The notes below the pieces were generated by a model. It was not told where the DNA came from. It searched no databases and saw only the letters and a program-made list of their open reading frames with translations. This document shows, piece by piece, positions 25,564-34,922 of a DNA stretch of 64,000 bases; the first letter of the stretch is position 1; every line of letters begins with the position of its first letter. The DNA is from an uncultured Bacteroides sp. (GTDB lineage Bacteria; Bacteroidota; Bacteroidia; Bacteroidales; Bacteroidaceae): positions 53,023 through 117,022 of the forward strand of contig UQVZ01000008.1 of NCBI GenBank assembly GCA_900544675.1. Reading direction: 5' to 3'. The translations under genes were made by a program, and so were the position numbers.

Positions 25564-27231
25564 ATGAAATCAGATATAGAAATTGCACGCAGTATTGAAT
25601 TGAAGAAAATCAAACAGGTGGCTTGGACGTATGGCATACCTGGAGACGAAATCATGAATTATGGGCGATACATCGCCAAAGTGCCTGAAACCTTGATTGA
25701 CGAAGAGAAGGTAAAACGGAGTAACTTGATATTGGTGACCGCCATCACGCCGACCAAAGCCGGCATCGGCAAGACTACCGTATCCATCGGGCTTGCCCTG
25801 GGGCTGAACCGCATCGGCAAGAAAGCCATTTGTGCGTTGCGTGAACCCTCGTTGGGACCTTGTTTCGGCATGAAAGGAGGTGCTGCCGGAGGCGGATATG
25901 CCCAAGTGTTGCCGATGGATAAAATCAACCTTCATTTTACCGGAGATTTCCATGCCATTACTTCGGCACATAACATGATAGCCGCTTTGCTTGATAACTA
26001 TATGTATCAGAACCGCGACAACGGTTTTGCAATGAAAGAAGTGTTATGGAATCGGGTGCTGGATGTAAACGACCGCGGTTTGCGTTACATCGTGACTGGA
26101 CTGGGAGGAAAGACCAATGGCATCACCCGTGAATCGAGTTTCGACATTACACCTGCATCGGAGATTATGGCGATTCTTTGCCTGGCGAAAGACGAGGCAG
26201 ACTTGCGCCGCCGCATCGAAAATATCCTGCTGGGCTTTACGGTGGATAACAAACCTTTTACAGTAAAAGATTTGGGCGTGGCAGGTGCTATCACCGTGTT
26301 GCTGAAAGATGCTATTGACCCCAATCTGGTACAGACCACCGAGCATACACCTGCCTTTGTACATGGCGGTCCGTTTGCCAATATCGCCCATGGATGTAAT
26401 TCCATTCTGGCTACCAAATTGGCTATGACTTTCGGGGATTATGCCATTACGGAAGCCGGATTCGGCGCCGACCTGGGTGCAGAGAAGTTTTATGATATCA
26501 AGTGCCGTAAATCGGGCTTGCAGCCTAAGCTGACCGTTATCGTCGCTACAGCACAGGGATTGAAGATGCACGGCGGGGTAAGTCTGGATAAAATCAAGGA
26601 ACCTGATTTGGAAGGACTGGAGAAAGGATTTGCCAACCTCGACAAGCACATCGAGAACTTACGTTCATTCGGTCAGACCATTGTCGTGGCGTTCAACCGT
26701 TATGCGAATGACACGGAAGAAGAAATCGAAGCTGTCCGCCGACATTGTACTACGATGGGGGTAGGTTTTGCCGTCAACAATGCTTTTACCGAAGGAGGAG
26801 CAGGTGCGGTTGAACTGGCTCAATTGGTAGTAGATACCATCGAACAGAAACCCTCGCAACCTTTACGCCTGGCATACGAAGACACCGACAGCATCGAAGA
26901 GAAAATCAATAAGGTGGCTTGCAACTTGTATGGTGCCGGAGAAGTGACTTACAGCATCACTGCCCGCAAGAAAATCAAGATTGCCGAAGCGTTGGGCTAC
27001 GAGAAATTCCCTATCTGTATTGCCAAGACCCAGTATTCTTTCTCTGCCGACCCGAAGCTGTATGGGGTGGCAAAGGGATTCGAATTCCATGTACGCGACA
27101 TCGTGCTCAATGCCGGCGCCGAAATGCTGGTGGTGATAGCGGGTGAAATCATGCGTATGCCGGGATTGCCCAAAGAGCCGCAGGCTTTGCATATTGATAT
27201 CGTAAATGGTGAAATAGAAGGATTGTCATGA
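25564..27231 (+). CDS. fhs: Formate--tetrahydrofolate ligase
   Basis: ATP-dependent formylation of tetrahydrofolate, supplying 10-formyl-THF to purine synthesis. 555 residues, the normal length. Signatures: the P-loop TPTKAGIGKTTVSIGLALGL near residue 63-82, ALREPSLGPCFGMKGGAAGG, HFTGDFHAITSAHNM, FVHGGPFANIAHGCNS and TEAGFGADLGAEKF. Its stop overlaps the ATG of the M23 peptidase gene by four bases (ATGA at 27228-27231), so the two are translationally coupled. Confidence 0.97.
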   Translation: MKSDIEIARSIELKKIKQVAWTYGIPGDEIMNYGRYIAKVPETLIDEEKVKRSNLILVTAITPTKAGIGKTTVSIGLALGLNRIGKKAICALREPSLGPCFGMKGGAAGGGYAQVLPMDKINLHFTGDFHAITSAHNMIAALLDNYMYQNRDNGFAMKEVLWNRVLDVNDRGLRYIVTGLGGKTNGITRESSFDITPASEIMAILCLAKDEADLRRRIENILLGFTVDNKPFTVKDLGVAGAITVLLKDAIDPNLVQTTEHTPAFVHGGPFANIAHGCNSILATKLAMTFGDYAITEAGFGADLGAEKFYDIKCRKSGLQPKLTVIVATAQGLKMHGGVSLDKIKEPDLEGLEKGFANLDKHIENLRSFGQTIVVAFNRYANDTEEEIEAVRRHCTTMGVGFAVNNAFTEGGAGAVELAQLVVDTIEQKPSQPLRLAYEDTDSIEEKINKVACNLYGAGEVTYSITARKKIKIAEALGYEKFPICIAKTQYSFSADPKLYGVAKGFEFHVRDIVLNAGAEMLVVIAGEIMRMPGLPKEPQALHIDIVNGEIEGLS

Positions 27232-28514
27232 ACAGGCGAAGGGCGTATCTCATTGGCGGCATCGTGGTTGCCGCAGCCTTAGCCATAGGCGGGGTGAATT
27301 ATTGTACCGACCGGATGGCGCAGCCCTTGGATGAGGTAGCTGTGACCGACTCGGTGGAAGTGGAGCATATTGTCCGGAAATATGGCATACCCGTTTCGCC
27401 TTACGAAATCAAGTATGGCATCGTGGAACCCGGTCAGAACCTTTCGGTCATTCTACGGAAACACGGTTTGTCGGTAGGGGATGTCCATCAGCTGACGAAG
27501 AAAGCGGAAGGGGTATTTGATGTGCGCAAGGTAAAAGACGGACAGGCTTATGCGGTGTTCACAACGAAAGATAGCATTCCGCAAACTACCTATTTCGTTT
27601 ACGAAGAAAGCCCGAAATCGTACATCGTCTTTGACTTGCAGGGAGAGTTTAAGGTGACTCGCGGAGAAAATCCGGTGACATGGAAACGCAAGACGGTAGG
27701 AGGAAAAGTGGAATCGTCCTTATGGGTAGCGATGCAACAATGTGATACGAATCCCCAGTTGGCACTTGACCTTTCGAACATTTTCGGGTGGAGCATTGAT
27801 TTCTTCGGATTGCAGAAAGAAGATGAGTTCCGTGTGTGGTACGAGCAGGAAACGGTGGAAGGGAAAGAGCTGCAAAGTTTTCATGTCCTGGCTGCCTCAT
27901 TCGTGCACGAAGACAGTGTGTTCTATGCCATTCCTTTTGTACAGGATGGTGAGGAACTGTATTACAATGCCGATGGAAACAGCCTGGAGGGAGAGTTCCT
28001 GAAAGCTCCGTTGGATTATTACCGTATCTCGTCACGTTTCTCGAACAGCCGTTTTCATCCGGTGTTGCGCAGATACCGGGCACATCACGGGGTAGACTAT
28101 GCAGCTCCGAAGGGCACACCGGTTTATGCCATCGGTAAGGGAAAGGTGATAGCCAAGGCTTATCAGGCAGGCGGAGCGGGCAATTACCTGAAAATCCGTC
28201 ACAATAGCCGGTACACTACGACTTATATGCACTTGTCGGGGTTTGCCAAAGGAATCAAGGTAGGCTCGGAAGTCAAACAAAAGGAAGTCATCGGCTATGT
28301 GGGCAGCACAGGTCTTTCCACCGGTCCGCATCTGGATTTCCGTGTGTATGACAACGGTACGCCGGTCAATCCGCTTACTATTAAGTCGCAACCCAAGAAA
28401 CCTATCAGCGAAGCCAACAAGGCACAATTTGCCGTCGTGCGTGATTCGCTCTTGCAGGTATTAAACGGAATAAAAGTGGAAGCAGATACGGCATCGGCAG
28501 AGGCAATGCCTTAA
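27228..28514 (+). CDS. M23-family cell-wall metallopeptidase, membrane anchored
   Basis: A 428-residue protein with an N-terminal anchor (RRAYLIGGIVVAAALAIGGV). A middle segment resembles the LysM/OapA-type part of MepM-like proteins (IVEPGQNLSVILRKHGLSV). A C-terminal LytM/M23 domain (about 275-385) has zinc ligands in YRAHHGVDYAAPKGTPVYAI (His and Asp) and STGLSTGPHLDFRVYDNGTP (HxD-type), with another catalytic His in YTTTYMHLSGFAKG. All active residues look present, so an endopeptidase acting on peptidoglycan cross-links is expected. Confidence 0.9.
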   Translation: MNRRRAYLIGGIVVAAALAIGGVNYCTDRMAQPLDEVAVTDSVEVEHIVRKYGIPVSPYEIKYGIVEPGQNLSVILRKHGLSVGDVHQLTKKAEGVFDVRKVKDGQAYAVFTTKDSIPQTTYFVYEESPKSYIVFDLQGEFKVTRGENPVTWKRKTVGGKVESSLWVAMQQCDTNPQLALDLSNIFGWSIDFFGLQKEDEFRVWYEQETVEGKELQSFHVLAASFVHEDSVFYAIPFVQDGEELYYNADGNSLEGEFLKAPLDYYRISSRFSNSRFHPVLRRYRAHHGVDYAAPKGTPVYAIGKGKVIAKAYQAGGAGNYLKIRHNSRYTTTYMHLSGFAKGIKVGSEVKQKEVIGYVGSTGLSTGPHLDFRVYDNGTPVNPLTIKSQPKKPISEANKAQFAVVRDSLLQVLNGIKVEADTASAEAMP

Positions 28515-28530
28515 TTTTCATGAAATAGCT

Positions 28531-28588
28531 TTAAAACAAAAAGCTCCAACCCTTCAGCTAATGACCGGGTCGGAGCTTTTTGTTTTAA
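28531..28588. terminator. Bidirectional terminator between M23 gene and yidC
   Basis: A 22-base arm at 28531-28552 pairs with 28567-28588 with one mismatch, around a core AAAAAGCTCC/GGAGCTTTTT. A-rich and T-rich flanks act as U-tracts on both strands. Placed exactly between convergent genes. Confidence 0.85.
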
Positions 28589-28600
28589 GTTGGAATTGGA

Positions 28601-30457
28601 TTATCTCTTTTTGTTCATCCGTTCTTCACGTTCTTTCTGTAAGCGTTCCTGTTCTTTTTGTAGGGCTGCCAGCTTTTCCATCAGACCGCTTTGCTTGCGT
28701 TCGGAAGGTGCCTTCTTGTTGGCTTCCAGTTGTGCCAGCAATTTCTTTTCATCGGTCATACGACGCATTATCCATAAGATAAGGATACTGATTAAACCGG
28801 AAATGAAGTAATAGTAACTCAGTCCGGAAGCATATTCATTGAAAATGAAGAAGAACATCACCGGCATGATATACATCATCCATTTCATCGCTGCCATTTG
28901 CGGATTGGCACCTGTATCCTGTTGCTTCATCATCACGATTTGGTTAATCACCGTAGTGGCGCTGAAGAGCAGGCAGAACAGGCTGAGGTGATTGCCCAGC
29001 AAGGGGATGCTTGTGCTCCAGTGAATCAAGTCGTCATACGATGAAAGGTCGCTTGCCCACAGGAAGCTTTGCTGACGCAACTCGATAGCGTTCGGCACGA
29101 AGAAGAACAGCGCCATGAATACCGGTGTCTGAAGCAACATCGGCAGACAGCCTCCCATCGGGCTGACACCGTATTGGCTATAGAGCGACATCATTTCCTG
29201 TTGTTTCTTCAAGGCATCTTCCTGCTTTGGATATTTTTCGCTGATTTTGTCTACATACGGTTTCAATGCGCGCATTTTGGCGGATGACATGAATGATTTC
29301 CATGTGGTAGGCAATACCAGAATCTTCACAATGATGGTCATCAGCAGGATGACAATACCCATATTCAGACCGAAGCCGGAAAGCCAGTCGAACAGGTTGA
29401 TGGTAAACCAGCGGTTGATGAGCCGGATAATCGGCCATCCCAAGTAAACCAGGTCTTCCAGTTCCTGGTCTTTGTCTTTAAAGCTCAAGTCGTTGCTTGC
29501 CAGCAGGGTCTTGAAGTGATTGGGACCGAAATAGAACTGGAAATGGCTGGGTTGCGCTCCGGTCGGGTCGAAAGCGGTCTGCATATCGGCATGGTAGTCT
29601 TTCATATAGCCGCTTTCCTTTTCTTCCATCTTGGAGTCGAGCGTAGCATTTGTGAAATTCTGTTCTGCCATGAATACGCATGAAAAATACTGGTTCTTGA
29701 ATGCCACCCAGTCGAGTGCTTCGGGAACGGCAAGTTGCTCGTCTTTCGTTTCGCTCAGATAGTCGAAGCTTTCTCCGGTAGGCTTGTAGGTGAGCGAGGT
29801 ATAACGTTGTTCGAACGTATATCCTTTTTCCATCTGGCGGGCACGTTGCTTCCAGTCGATGCTCATGGTCTTGACCGAAGGCGAGAAGAAGTTTTGCAAT
29901 CCGCTTGCCTGTACGGTAAAGTCGAGCATATACGAGTCGGGCAACAGCCTGTAGATGAAATCCAGGTGTCCGCCGGTTGCCGCGTTCAGTCGCATGGTCA
30001 CGGTACTGTCGGTCACGTTGGTTGCCTCGAAATAGAGATTGTTGCTTAAGATGTTTTCAGTCTTTCCTTCCAGACCGATGTTGAGCGATGCATCATTGCC
30101 GTCGAACAATACCAACGGTTGTTTCTGCTGGTCGTTGTATTCTTTCAACATCGCCTTGCTTACCCGTCCGCCTTTGTTCGAGAAGGTGAGTTGCACCACG
30201 TTGTTCTCCAATACGGTAAATTGCTCGGTCCCTTGTGTGTGTGCAAAAAACAGGGAGGTTGAGTCTGCCTGAATGGTGCGTGCGGCTTCTGCCTCCTGGG
30301 CTTTCTGCACGTGTTCCTGTTGCTGGATGACGGTCTCGATAGAGTCTTGATAGTGCTGCGCACGTTCCATTTCCTCCTGACTGGGACGGCTGTAGATGCT
30401 GAATCCCACAATGACTGCTCCAATCAGGATAGTTCCCACTAACGTGTTTTTATCCAT
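28601..30457 (-). CDS. yidC: Membrane protein insertase YidC
   Basis: Inserts and folds inner-membrane proteins, alone or with SecYEG. 618 residues: an N-terminal anchor (NTLVGTILIGAVIVGFSIY), a periplasmic beta-supersandwich domain (about 60-330) as in Gram-negative YidC, then five conserved helices (about 350-590) with WLSGFGLNMGIVILLMTIIV, YGVSPMGGCLPMLLQTPVF and MKWMMYIMPVMFFFIFNEY. The C-terminal tail is Lys/Arg/Glu-rich and coiled (KEQERLQKEREERMNKKR), long as usual in Bacteroidota, and may contact the ribosome. Downstream of pyrG on the same strand. Confidence 0.96.
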   Translation of the reverse strand: MDKNTLVGTILIGAVIVGFSIYSRPSQEEMERAQHYQDSIETVIQQQEHVQKAQEAEAARTIQADSTSLFFAHTQGTEQFTVLENNVVQLTFSNKGGRVSKAMLKEYNDQQKQPLVLFDGNDASLNIGLEGKTENILSNNLYFEATNVTDSTVTMRLNAATGGHLDFIYRLLPDSYMLDFTVQASGLQNFFSPSVKTMSIDWKQRARQMEKGYTFEQRYTSLTYKPTGESFDYLSETKDEQLAVPEALDWVAFKNQYFSCVFMAEQNFTNATLDSKMEEKESGYMKDYHADMQTAFDPTGAQPSHFQFYFGPNHFKTLLASNDLSFKDKDQELEDLVYLGWPIIRLINRWFTINLFDWLSGFGLNMGIVILLMTIIVKILVLPTTWKSFMSSAKMRALKPYVDKISEKYPKQEDALKKQQEMMSLYSQYGVSPMGGCLPMLLQTPVFMALFFFVPNAIELRQQSFLWASDLSSYDDLIHWSTSIPLLGNHLSLFCLLFSATTVINQIVMMKQQDTGANPQMAAMKWMMYIMPVMFFFIFNEYASGLSYYYFISGLISILILWIMRRMTDEKKLLAQLEANKKAPSERKQSGLMEKLAALQKEQERLQKEREERMNKKR

Positions 30458-30492
30458 TTGTTTCTATTCGTTTTTAAGTTCTTACGTTAAAG

Positions 30493-30537
30493 CATCACAG
30501 ATTACACCGATAATATAATAAGGTGTAATCTGTGATG
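30493..30537. terminator. Perfect 16-bp hairpin between pyrG and yidC
   Basis: CATCACAGATTACACC (30493-30508) and its exact complement (30522-30537) surround a 13-base AT loop. There is no T-tract after the stem on the minus strand, so processing or attenuation is as likely as termination. Confidence 0.55.
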
Positions 30538-30545
30538 GGATGTTA

Positions 30546-32144
30546 TCACTTGCTGATTGCCGCTTTGATGAACGACAGGAACAGCGGGTGCGGTTTCAAT
30601 ACGGTGCTGCTGTACTCCGGATGGAACTGGGTTCCGATGAACCAGCGCAAAGTAGGAATTTCGATGATTTCCACCAAGTCTGACTCCGGATTGATGCCGA
30701 CACACTTCATGCCCGCTTTTTCGAATTCTTCTTTATACGTATTGTTGAATTCATAACGGTGGCGGTGACGCTCCTGGATGTGTTCGGTCTGATATGCCTG
30801 ATATACTTTCGAGTTCGGGTCAAGCACACACTCGTATGCGCCCAGACGCATGGTGCCTCCCATGTTGGTGATGGATTTCTGTTCTTCCATGATGTCGATG
30901 ACATTGTGCGGAGTCTGTTCATCCATTTCACGGCTGTTGGCATCGGCATAGCCTAATACGTCGCGTGCAAACTCGATGGCCATGCACTGCATACCCAGGC
31001 AGATACCGAAGGTAGGAACATCGTGGGTACGGCAATACTTGATGGCAACAAATTTGCCTTCGATGCCTCGCTGGCCGAATCCCGGGCAGATGATAATGCC
31101 GTCCATGTCTTTCAGCTTTTCTTCTACGTTGCTTTCGTTCAGCTTTTCGCTATTGATGAAGTGGATATCCGCCTTGCGGTCGTTGTATGTGGCAGCTTGC
31201 GACAATGCTTCCAGGATAGACTTGTAGGCATCTTGCAAATCATATTTGCCTACCAGACCGATATGCACCTGCTCTGTTGCATGGTGACGGCGTTCCAAGA
31301 AATCTCTCCACGGACCCAAGGTAGGAGTCTCGCCAATTGGAAGACCCATTTTGTTCAGGATAGTGACATCCAACCCTTGTTCCTGCATCCGGAGCGGCAC
31401 TTCGTAGATAGTCGGCATGTCGATGGATTGCACAACCGCTTTTTCGTCTACATTACAGAACAAAGCCACTTTCTTTCTCAGGTTAGTGCTCAGTTCGTGC
31501 TCGGCACGCAATACGAGGATATCTGGCTGGATACCTACCGATTGCAATTCTTTGACAGAGTGTTGGGTCGGCTTGGTCTTCAGTTCGCCTGCCGCTGCCA
31601 GGTAAGGTACATATGTAAGGTGTACGCATACGGCGTTACGCCCCAGTTCCCATTTCAGCTGGCGGATGCTTTCCAGGTAAGGAAGAGATTCGATGTCACC
31701 TACGGTGCCGCCGATTTCGGTAATGACAAAATCAAATTTGTATTTATTGCCCAACAGCTTGATGTTGCGTTTGATTTCATCGGTGATGTGCGGGACAATC
31801 TGAATGGTCTTGCCCAGATAGTCGCCCCGGCGTTCCTTGTCGATTACACTTTTGTAGATACGTCCGGTTGTAATATTGTTCGCTTTCGTTGTCTGGATGC
31901 CCAGAAAACGTTCGTAATGTCCGAGGTCGAGGTCGGCTTCGTGACCGTCTACCGTCACATAGCATTCTCCGTGCTCATACGGATTCAGTGTGCCGGGGTC
32001 GATGTTGATGTAGGGGTCAAACTTCTGGATGGTTACGCTGTAGCCTCTGGCTTGCAGCAACTTACCGATAGATGATGAGATAATGCCTTTACCTAAAGAT
32101 GAGGCAACACCACCTGTTACGAAAATGTACTTTGTTTCTGCCAC
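30546..32144 (-). CDS. pyrG: CTP synthase
   Basis: Glutamine-dependent amination of UTP to CTP. 532 residues with an N-terminal synthetase domain (KYIFVTGGVASSLGKGIISS P-loop near residue 5-24; QKFDPYINIDPGTLNPYEHG; EIGGTVGDIESLPYLE) and a C-terminal class I glutamine amidotransferase (about 290-530) with the nucleophile in FGICLGMQCMAIE and the His/Glu pair in GTQFHPEYSS. Complete and unremarkable. Confidence 0.97.
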   Translation of the reverse strand: MAETKYIFVTGGVASSLGKGIISSSIGKLLQARGYSVTIQKFDPYINIDPGTLNPYEHGECYVTVDGHEADLDLGHYERFLGIQTTKANNITTGRIYKSVIDKERRGDYLGKTIQIVPHITDEIKRNIKLLGNKYKFDFVITEIGGTVGDIESLPYLESIRQLKWELGRNAVCVHLTYVPYLAAAGELKTKPTQHSVKELQSVGIQPDILVLRAEHELSTNLRKKVALFCNVDEKAVVQSIDMPTIYEVPLRMQEQGLDVTILNKMGLPIGETPTLGPWRDFLERRHHATEQVHIGLVGKYDLQDAYKSILEALSQAATYNDRKADIHFINSEKLNESNVEEKLKDMDGIIICPGFGQRGIEGKFVAIKYCRTHDVPTFGICLGMQCMAIEFARDVLGYADANSREMDEQTPHNVIDIMEEQKSITNMGGTMRLGAYECVLDPNSKVYQAYQTEHIQERHRHRYEFNNTYKEEFEKAGMKCVGINPESDLVEIIEIPTLRWFIGTQFHPEYSSTVLKPHPLFLSFIKAAISK

Positions 32145-32193
32145 AATATGTTTGTTTTAATGTTTTTGATTTAGCACTTCTATTTCAAAGTGG

Positions 32194-32201
32194 CAAAATT
32201 A
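32194..32201 (-). promoter_or_regulatory. -7 element of pyrG
   Basis: TAATTTTG on the minus strand, 50 bases before the pyrG ATG. Confidence 0.45.
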
Positions 32202-32365
32202 GTAAAAATTGCCGAATAATGCACTATCAAACCGTAAATTCTATAGTTTGAGCATGTAAAAGCTTTGCTGGAAGCTTACCGGATATTCTTAAAAGGGGGA
32301 TTGTTTTAGGGTGGAAATGGTTTCCCTTATGCGTGCGTGGCAGCAGGCAGATAAGTGCATTTCCT

Positions 32366-32430
32366 GTAAGATTAATAATCTTACACGTGGAAGATTAATA
32401 ATCTTACAGCTTGAAGATTATTAATCTTGC
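32366..32430. repeat. Three tandem imperfect palindromes
   Basis: Units at 32366-32384 (GTAAGATTAATAATCTTAC), 32390-32407 and 32413-32430 are near-identical palindromes of 18-19 bases, each separated by five bases. The third has its centre reversed (ATTATTAAT). Such arrays suit a dimeric DNA-binding protein or a folded repetitive element. Confidence 0.75.
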
Positions 32431-32571
32431 AGAAAAGGAGGCTATAAGCGATGAAGGATTGATACAGGTGTGATGGCATTATCTGGTGGGTATTTTCTGC
32501 TGTTATCTTAAAAACCGGATTGAGAGAAGATGATTTGTTTCTCTATCATATCTTGGAAATGGAAAAAGTTG

Positions 32572-32579
32572 TATTTTTG
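32572..32579 (+). promoter_or_regulatory. -7 element of DUF3078 gene
   Basis: TATTTTTG, 23 bases before the ATG, with a TTG at 32553-32555 spaced slightly short (16 bases). Confidence 0.5.
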
Positions 32580-32602
32580 CAGAAACATAAAGAATTAAAG
32601 AC

Positions 32603-34102
32603 ATGAAGACTCTAGGCATTTTTTCATTATTATTAGTAAGCATGAATGTTTTCTCCCAAACGCAGGGAGACTCAATACAAGCAGATGGCATACCGTCTGT
32701 ACCGTTGGAAATATGTGAAGACTCGGTTGTGTTGCAACCCGATTCGCTGATAGATACTTTATCGGTATCGGAACCCAAAGCCGTATTGCCCGTAAAGCAA
32801 CCGGTAGTAAACCCGATTAACCAGCAGGTGATAGCCCGCTTCAATGCGCTGCTTGCCGCATATCGGAAAGAACGTCAGGTGATGTCGGACCGCTGGGATG
32901 ATATCTTCATCCCGCATGCGCCGGCGTGGATTCGTTCGAATGCCGATTATTTTAAACTTGCCATGCCTGCTACCTATTATTCGGCAGCGGTAGAGCAGGC
33001 GTTTTCTATTGAAGGATGGAAGCCGAAAGGACCTTTTCAAAACGAAAACCCTGTGAAGGATTCTTTGTTTCAGGTGCCCAGGCTGACGCATACGGCGGAT
33101 GTAGACCGTGCTGTCAACAAGCAGTTGCTTAGCTTTTATGTCCAGTATCCCAATTTGGTGCGGAAAAACGAGAACGACCTGAAAGGACTGGAGCCTTTGT
33201 CGGATGAACTGATTGTGCGCAGACCCCGGAAGAACAAAGTGTTTGCCTTGCTTACTCCCGTAACGGGCGCTCCCATGAGTGAAACCGACCTGCTGGTGAT
33301 AAAGCCTAATTTTTGGACCGTATCGGGTAATGGCTATGTGCAGTTCTCGCAAAACTACATATCCGACAACTGGTATAAAGGCGGCGAAAGTACTGTTTCG
33401 CTTCTTTCTGGCATGACATGGCAATTTAATTACGATGACAAGCAGAAAATACAGTTCGAGAATAAAATAGAATGGAAACTGGGATTCATTACGGCACCTT
33501 CGGACACGGTGCATCAATATAAGACCAGCGAGGATATGTTGCGCATCAGTTCGAAGTTGGGTTATAAAGCCGTCAAAAACTGGTATTATACGGTATCAGC
33601 CGAATTTAAGACGCAGTTCTTCTCGAAGTATGATACGAACTCGGATAATCTGGTATCGGGCTTGCTTTCGCCTGCCGAACTGAATATCGGTATCGGTATG
33701 GACTATAAATATATAAAGGATGGAGTTTGTAACCTGTCTGTTCTGATTAACCCGTTCAACTATTCGCGTTACAGCGTGATAAGTGACCGGGTAGACCCGA
33801 CGAAATTCAATATCGAAGCCGGTCATAAGGTGGAGAATCAGTTGGGTTCGCGTGTGGAAGGTACTTTGAAGTGGAGCATCATCAATAACTTGCTGTGGGA
33901 GTCGCGTTTGTCGTATACCACCAATTACGAGAAAGTGTTAGCCGAATGGGAGAACACGTTTACCTTTGCATTCAACAAATATTTCTCTACCAAGCTGTTT
34001 GTACATGCCCGTTTCGATGACTCGGTAGTGCTTGAGCCGGATGACCACAGCTATTTTCAGCTTCAGGAACTGTTGAGCCTGGGATTCAACTATGCCTGGT
34101 AA
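32603..34102 (+). CDS. DUF3078 outer-membrane-type protein
   Basis: A 499-residue exported protein. Signal peptide MKTLGIFSLLLVSMNVFSQ. A spacer with acidic and proline-rich stretches is followed by a C-terminal beta-rich region from about residue 230 (FWTVSGNGYVQFSQNYISDN, WYKGGESTVSLLSGMTWQFN) matching DUF3078. The alternating Tyr/aromatic strands and final segment (YFQLQELLSLGFNYAW, terminal aromatic residue) suggest an outer-membrane beta barrel. Function is not known. Confidence 0.8.
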   Translation: MKTLGIFSLLLVSMNVFSQTQGDSIQADGIPSVPLEICEDSVVLQPDSLIDTLSVSEPKAVLPVKQPVVNPINQQVIARFNALLAAYRKERQVMSDRWDDIFIPHAPAWIRSNADYFKLAMPATYYSAAVEQAFSIEGWKPKGPFQNENPVKDSLFQVPRLTHTADVDRAVNKQLLSFYVQYPNLVRKNENDLKGLEPLSDELIVRRPRKNKVFALLTPVTGAPMSETDLLVIKPNFWTVSGNGYVQFSQNYISDNWYKGGESTVSLLSGMTWQFNYDDKQKIQFENKIEWKLGFITAPSDTVHQYKTSEDMLRISSKLGYKAVKNWYYTVSAEFKTQFFSKYDTNSDNLVSGLLSPAELNIGIGMDYKYIKDGVCNLSVLINPFNYSRYSVISDRVDPTKFNIEAGHKVENQLGSRVEGTLKWSIINNLLWESRLSYTTNYEKVLAEWENTFTFAFNKYFSTKLFVHARFDDSVVLEPDDHSYFQLQELLSLGFNYAW

Positions 34103-34129
34103 AGTAAAATAAGTCTCAAAATTCAAGAA

Positions 34130-34199
34130 CTAAGGAATTTAATAACTTAAAAATAAAGAACTTAAGAACTCATAAACTTAAAAAATAAAGAACTCAAAT
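34130..34199. repeat. AT-rich short direct repeats before the TRIC gene
   Basis: AACTTAA followed by A-rich sequence and ATAAAGAACT occurs twice (about 34145 and 34175), the common AAGAACTTAAG-type Bacteroides spacer. Confidence 0.5.
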
Positions 34200-34835
34200 A
34201 TGATTTCATTCGTTCAAATTCTCGACTTTATCGGGACATTCGCCTTTGCCATCAGTGGCATTCGTCTAGCTTCAGCCAAACGTTTCGACTGGTTTGGTGC
34301 ATACATTGTCGGACTGGCAACGGCTATCGGAGGCGGAACATTGCGTGATGTGATGCTCAATGTGACACCTGTGTGGATGACCGACCCTATTTACCTGATA
34401 TGTACGGCATTTGCCATGTTTTTTGTGATTATTTTCGGCAAATACCTGATTCATCTGAACAATACCTTTTTCTTTTTCGACAGCATCGGTCTGGCTCTTT
34501 TTACAGTGGTAGGTTTCGATAAGACCATTGCTTTGGGGTTTCCGTTCTGGGTAGCCATCATCATGGGAAGCATTACCGGAGCGGCGGGTGGAGTTATCCG
34601 TGACGTGTTTATCAATGAAATTCCGTTGATTTTCCGTAAGGAGATTTATGCCATGGCTTGTGTTGTCGGAGGATTGGCATATTGGGTGTGTCTTCAATTG
34701 GGGATGGAAGCTTACATTTCTCAAATCGTAGGAGGCGTAACGGTTTTGCTGGTCCGTATCCTTGCCGTCAAATACCATCTCACTTTACCTATTCTGAAAG
34801 GTGACCCTGCCAATCAGCGGCAAGAAAAAGAATAA
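34200..34835 (+). CDS. TRIC-type cation channel family membrane protein (UPF0126/YicG)
   Basis: A 211-residue seven-helix inner-membrane protein made of two homologous halves, as in prokaryotic TRIC channels. Half one has FIGTFAFAISGIRLASAKRF and GLATAIGGGTLRDVML; half two has FDSIGLALFTVVGFDKTIAL and GSITGAAGGVIRDVFINEIP. The duplicated GGGxxRD motifs line the pore. Expected to conduct K+ or other monovalent cations. It follows the DUF3078 gene on the same strand after about 100 bases of repeat-like spacer. Confidence 0.88.
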   Translation: MISFVQILDFIGTFAFAISGIRLASAKRFDWFGAYIVGLATAIGGGTLRDVMLNVTPVWMTDPIYLICTAFAMFFVIIFGKYLIHLNNTFFFFDSIGLALFTVVGFDKTIALGFPFWVAIIMGSITGAAGGVIRDVFINEIPLIFRKEIYAMACVVGGLAYWVCLQLGMEAYISQIVGGVTVLLVRILAVKYHLTLPILKGDPANQRQEKE

Positions 34836-34847
34836 AGTTTCTTTCAG

Positions 34848-34906
34848 AGAAAAAAATAAGGAGTTAAGTTTTTGGGCTATTATCCAACTTAACTCCTTTA
34901 TTTTTC
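34848..34906. terminator. Bidirectional terminator between TRIC and OmpA genes
   Basis: AAATAAGGAGTTAAGTT and AACTTAACTCCTTTATTT form a long stem with A-rich and T-rich ends, between convergent genes. Confidence 0.8.
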
Positions 34907-34922
34907 TTATGTTATGTGATGA

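Larger units (their letters stand above)
32145..32602. other. Intergenic region between divergent pyrG and DUF3078 genes
   Basis: A 458-base gap with no credible gene. It holds the two divergent promoters and, in its centre, three palindromic units described separately. The rest is unremarkable AT-rich sequence. Confidence 0.7.
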
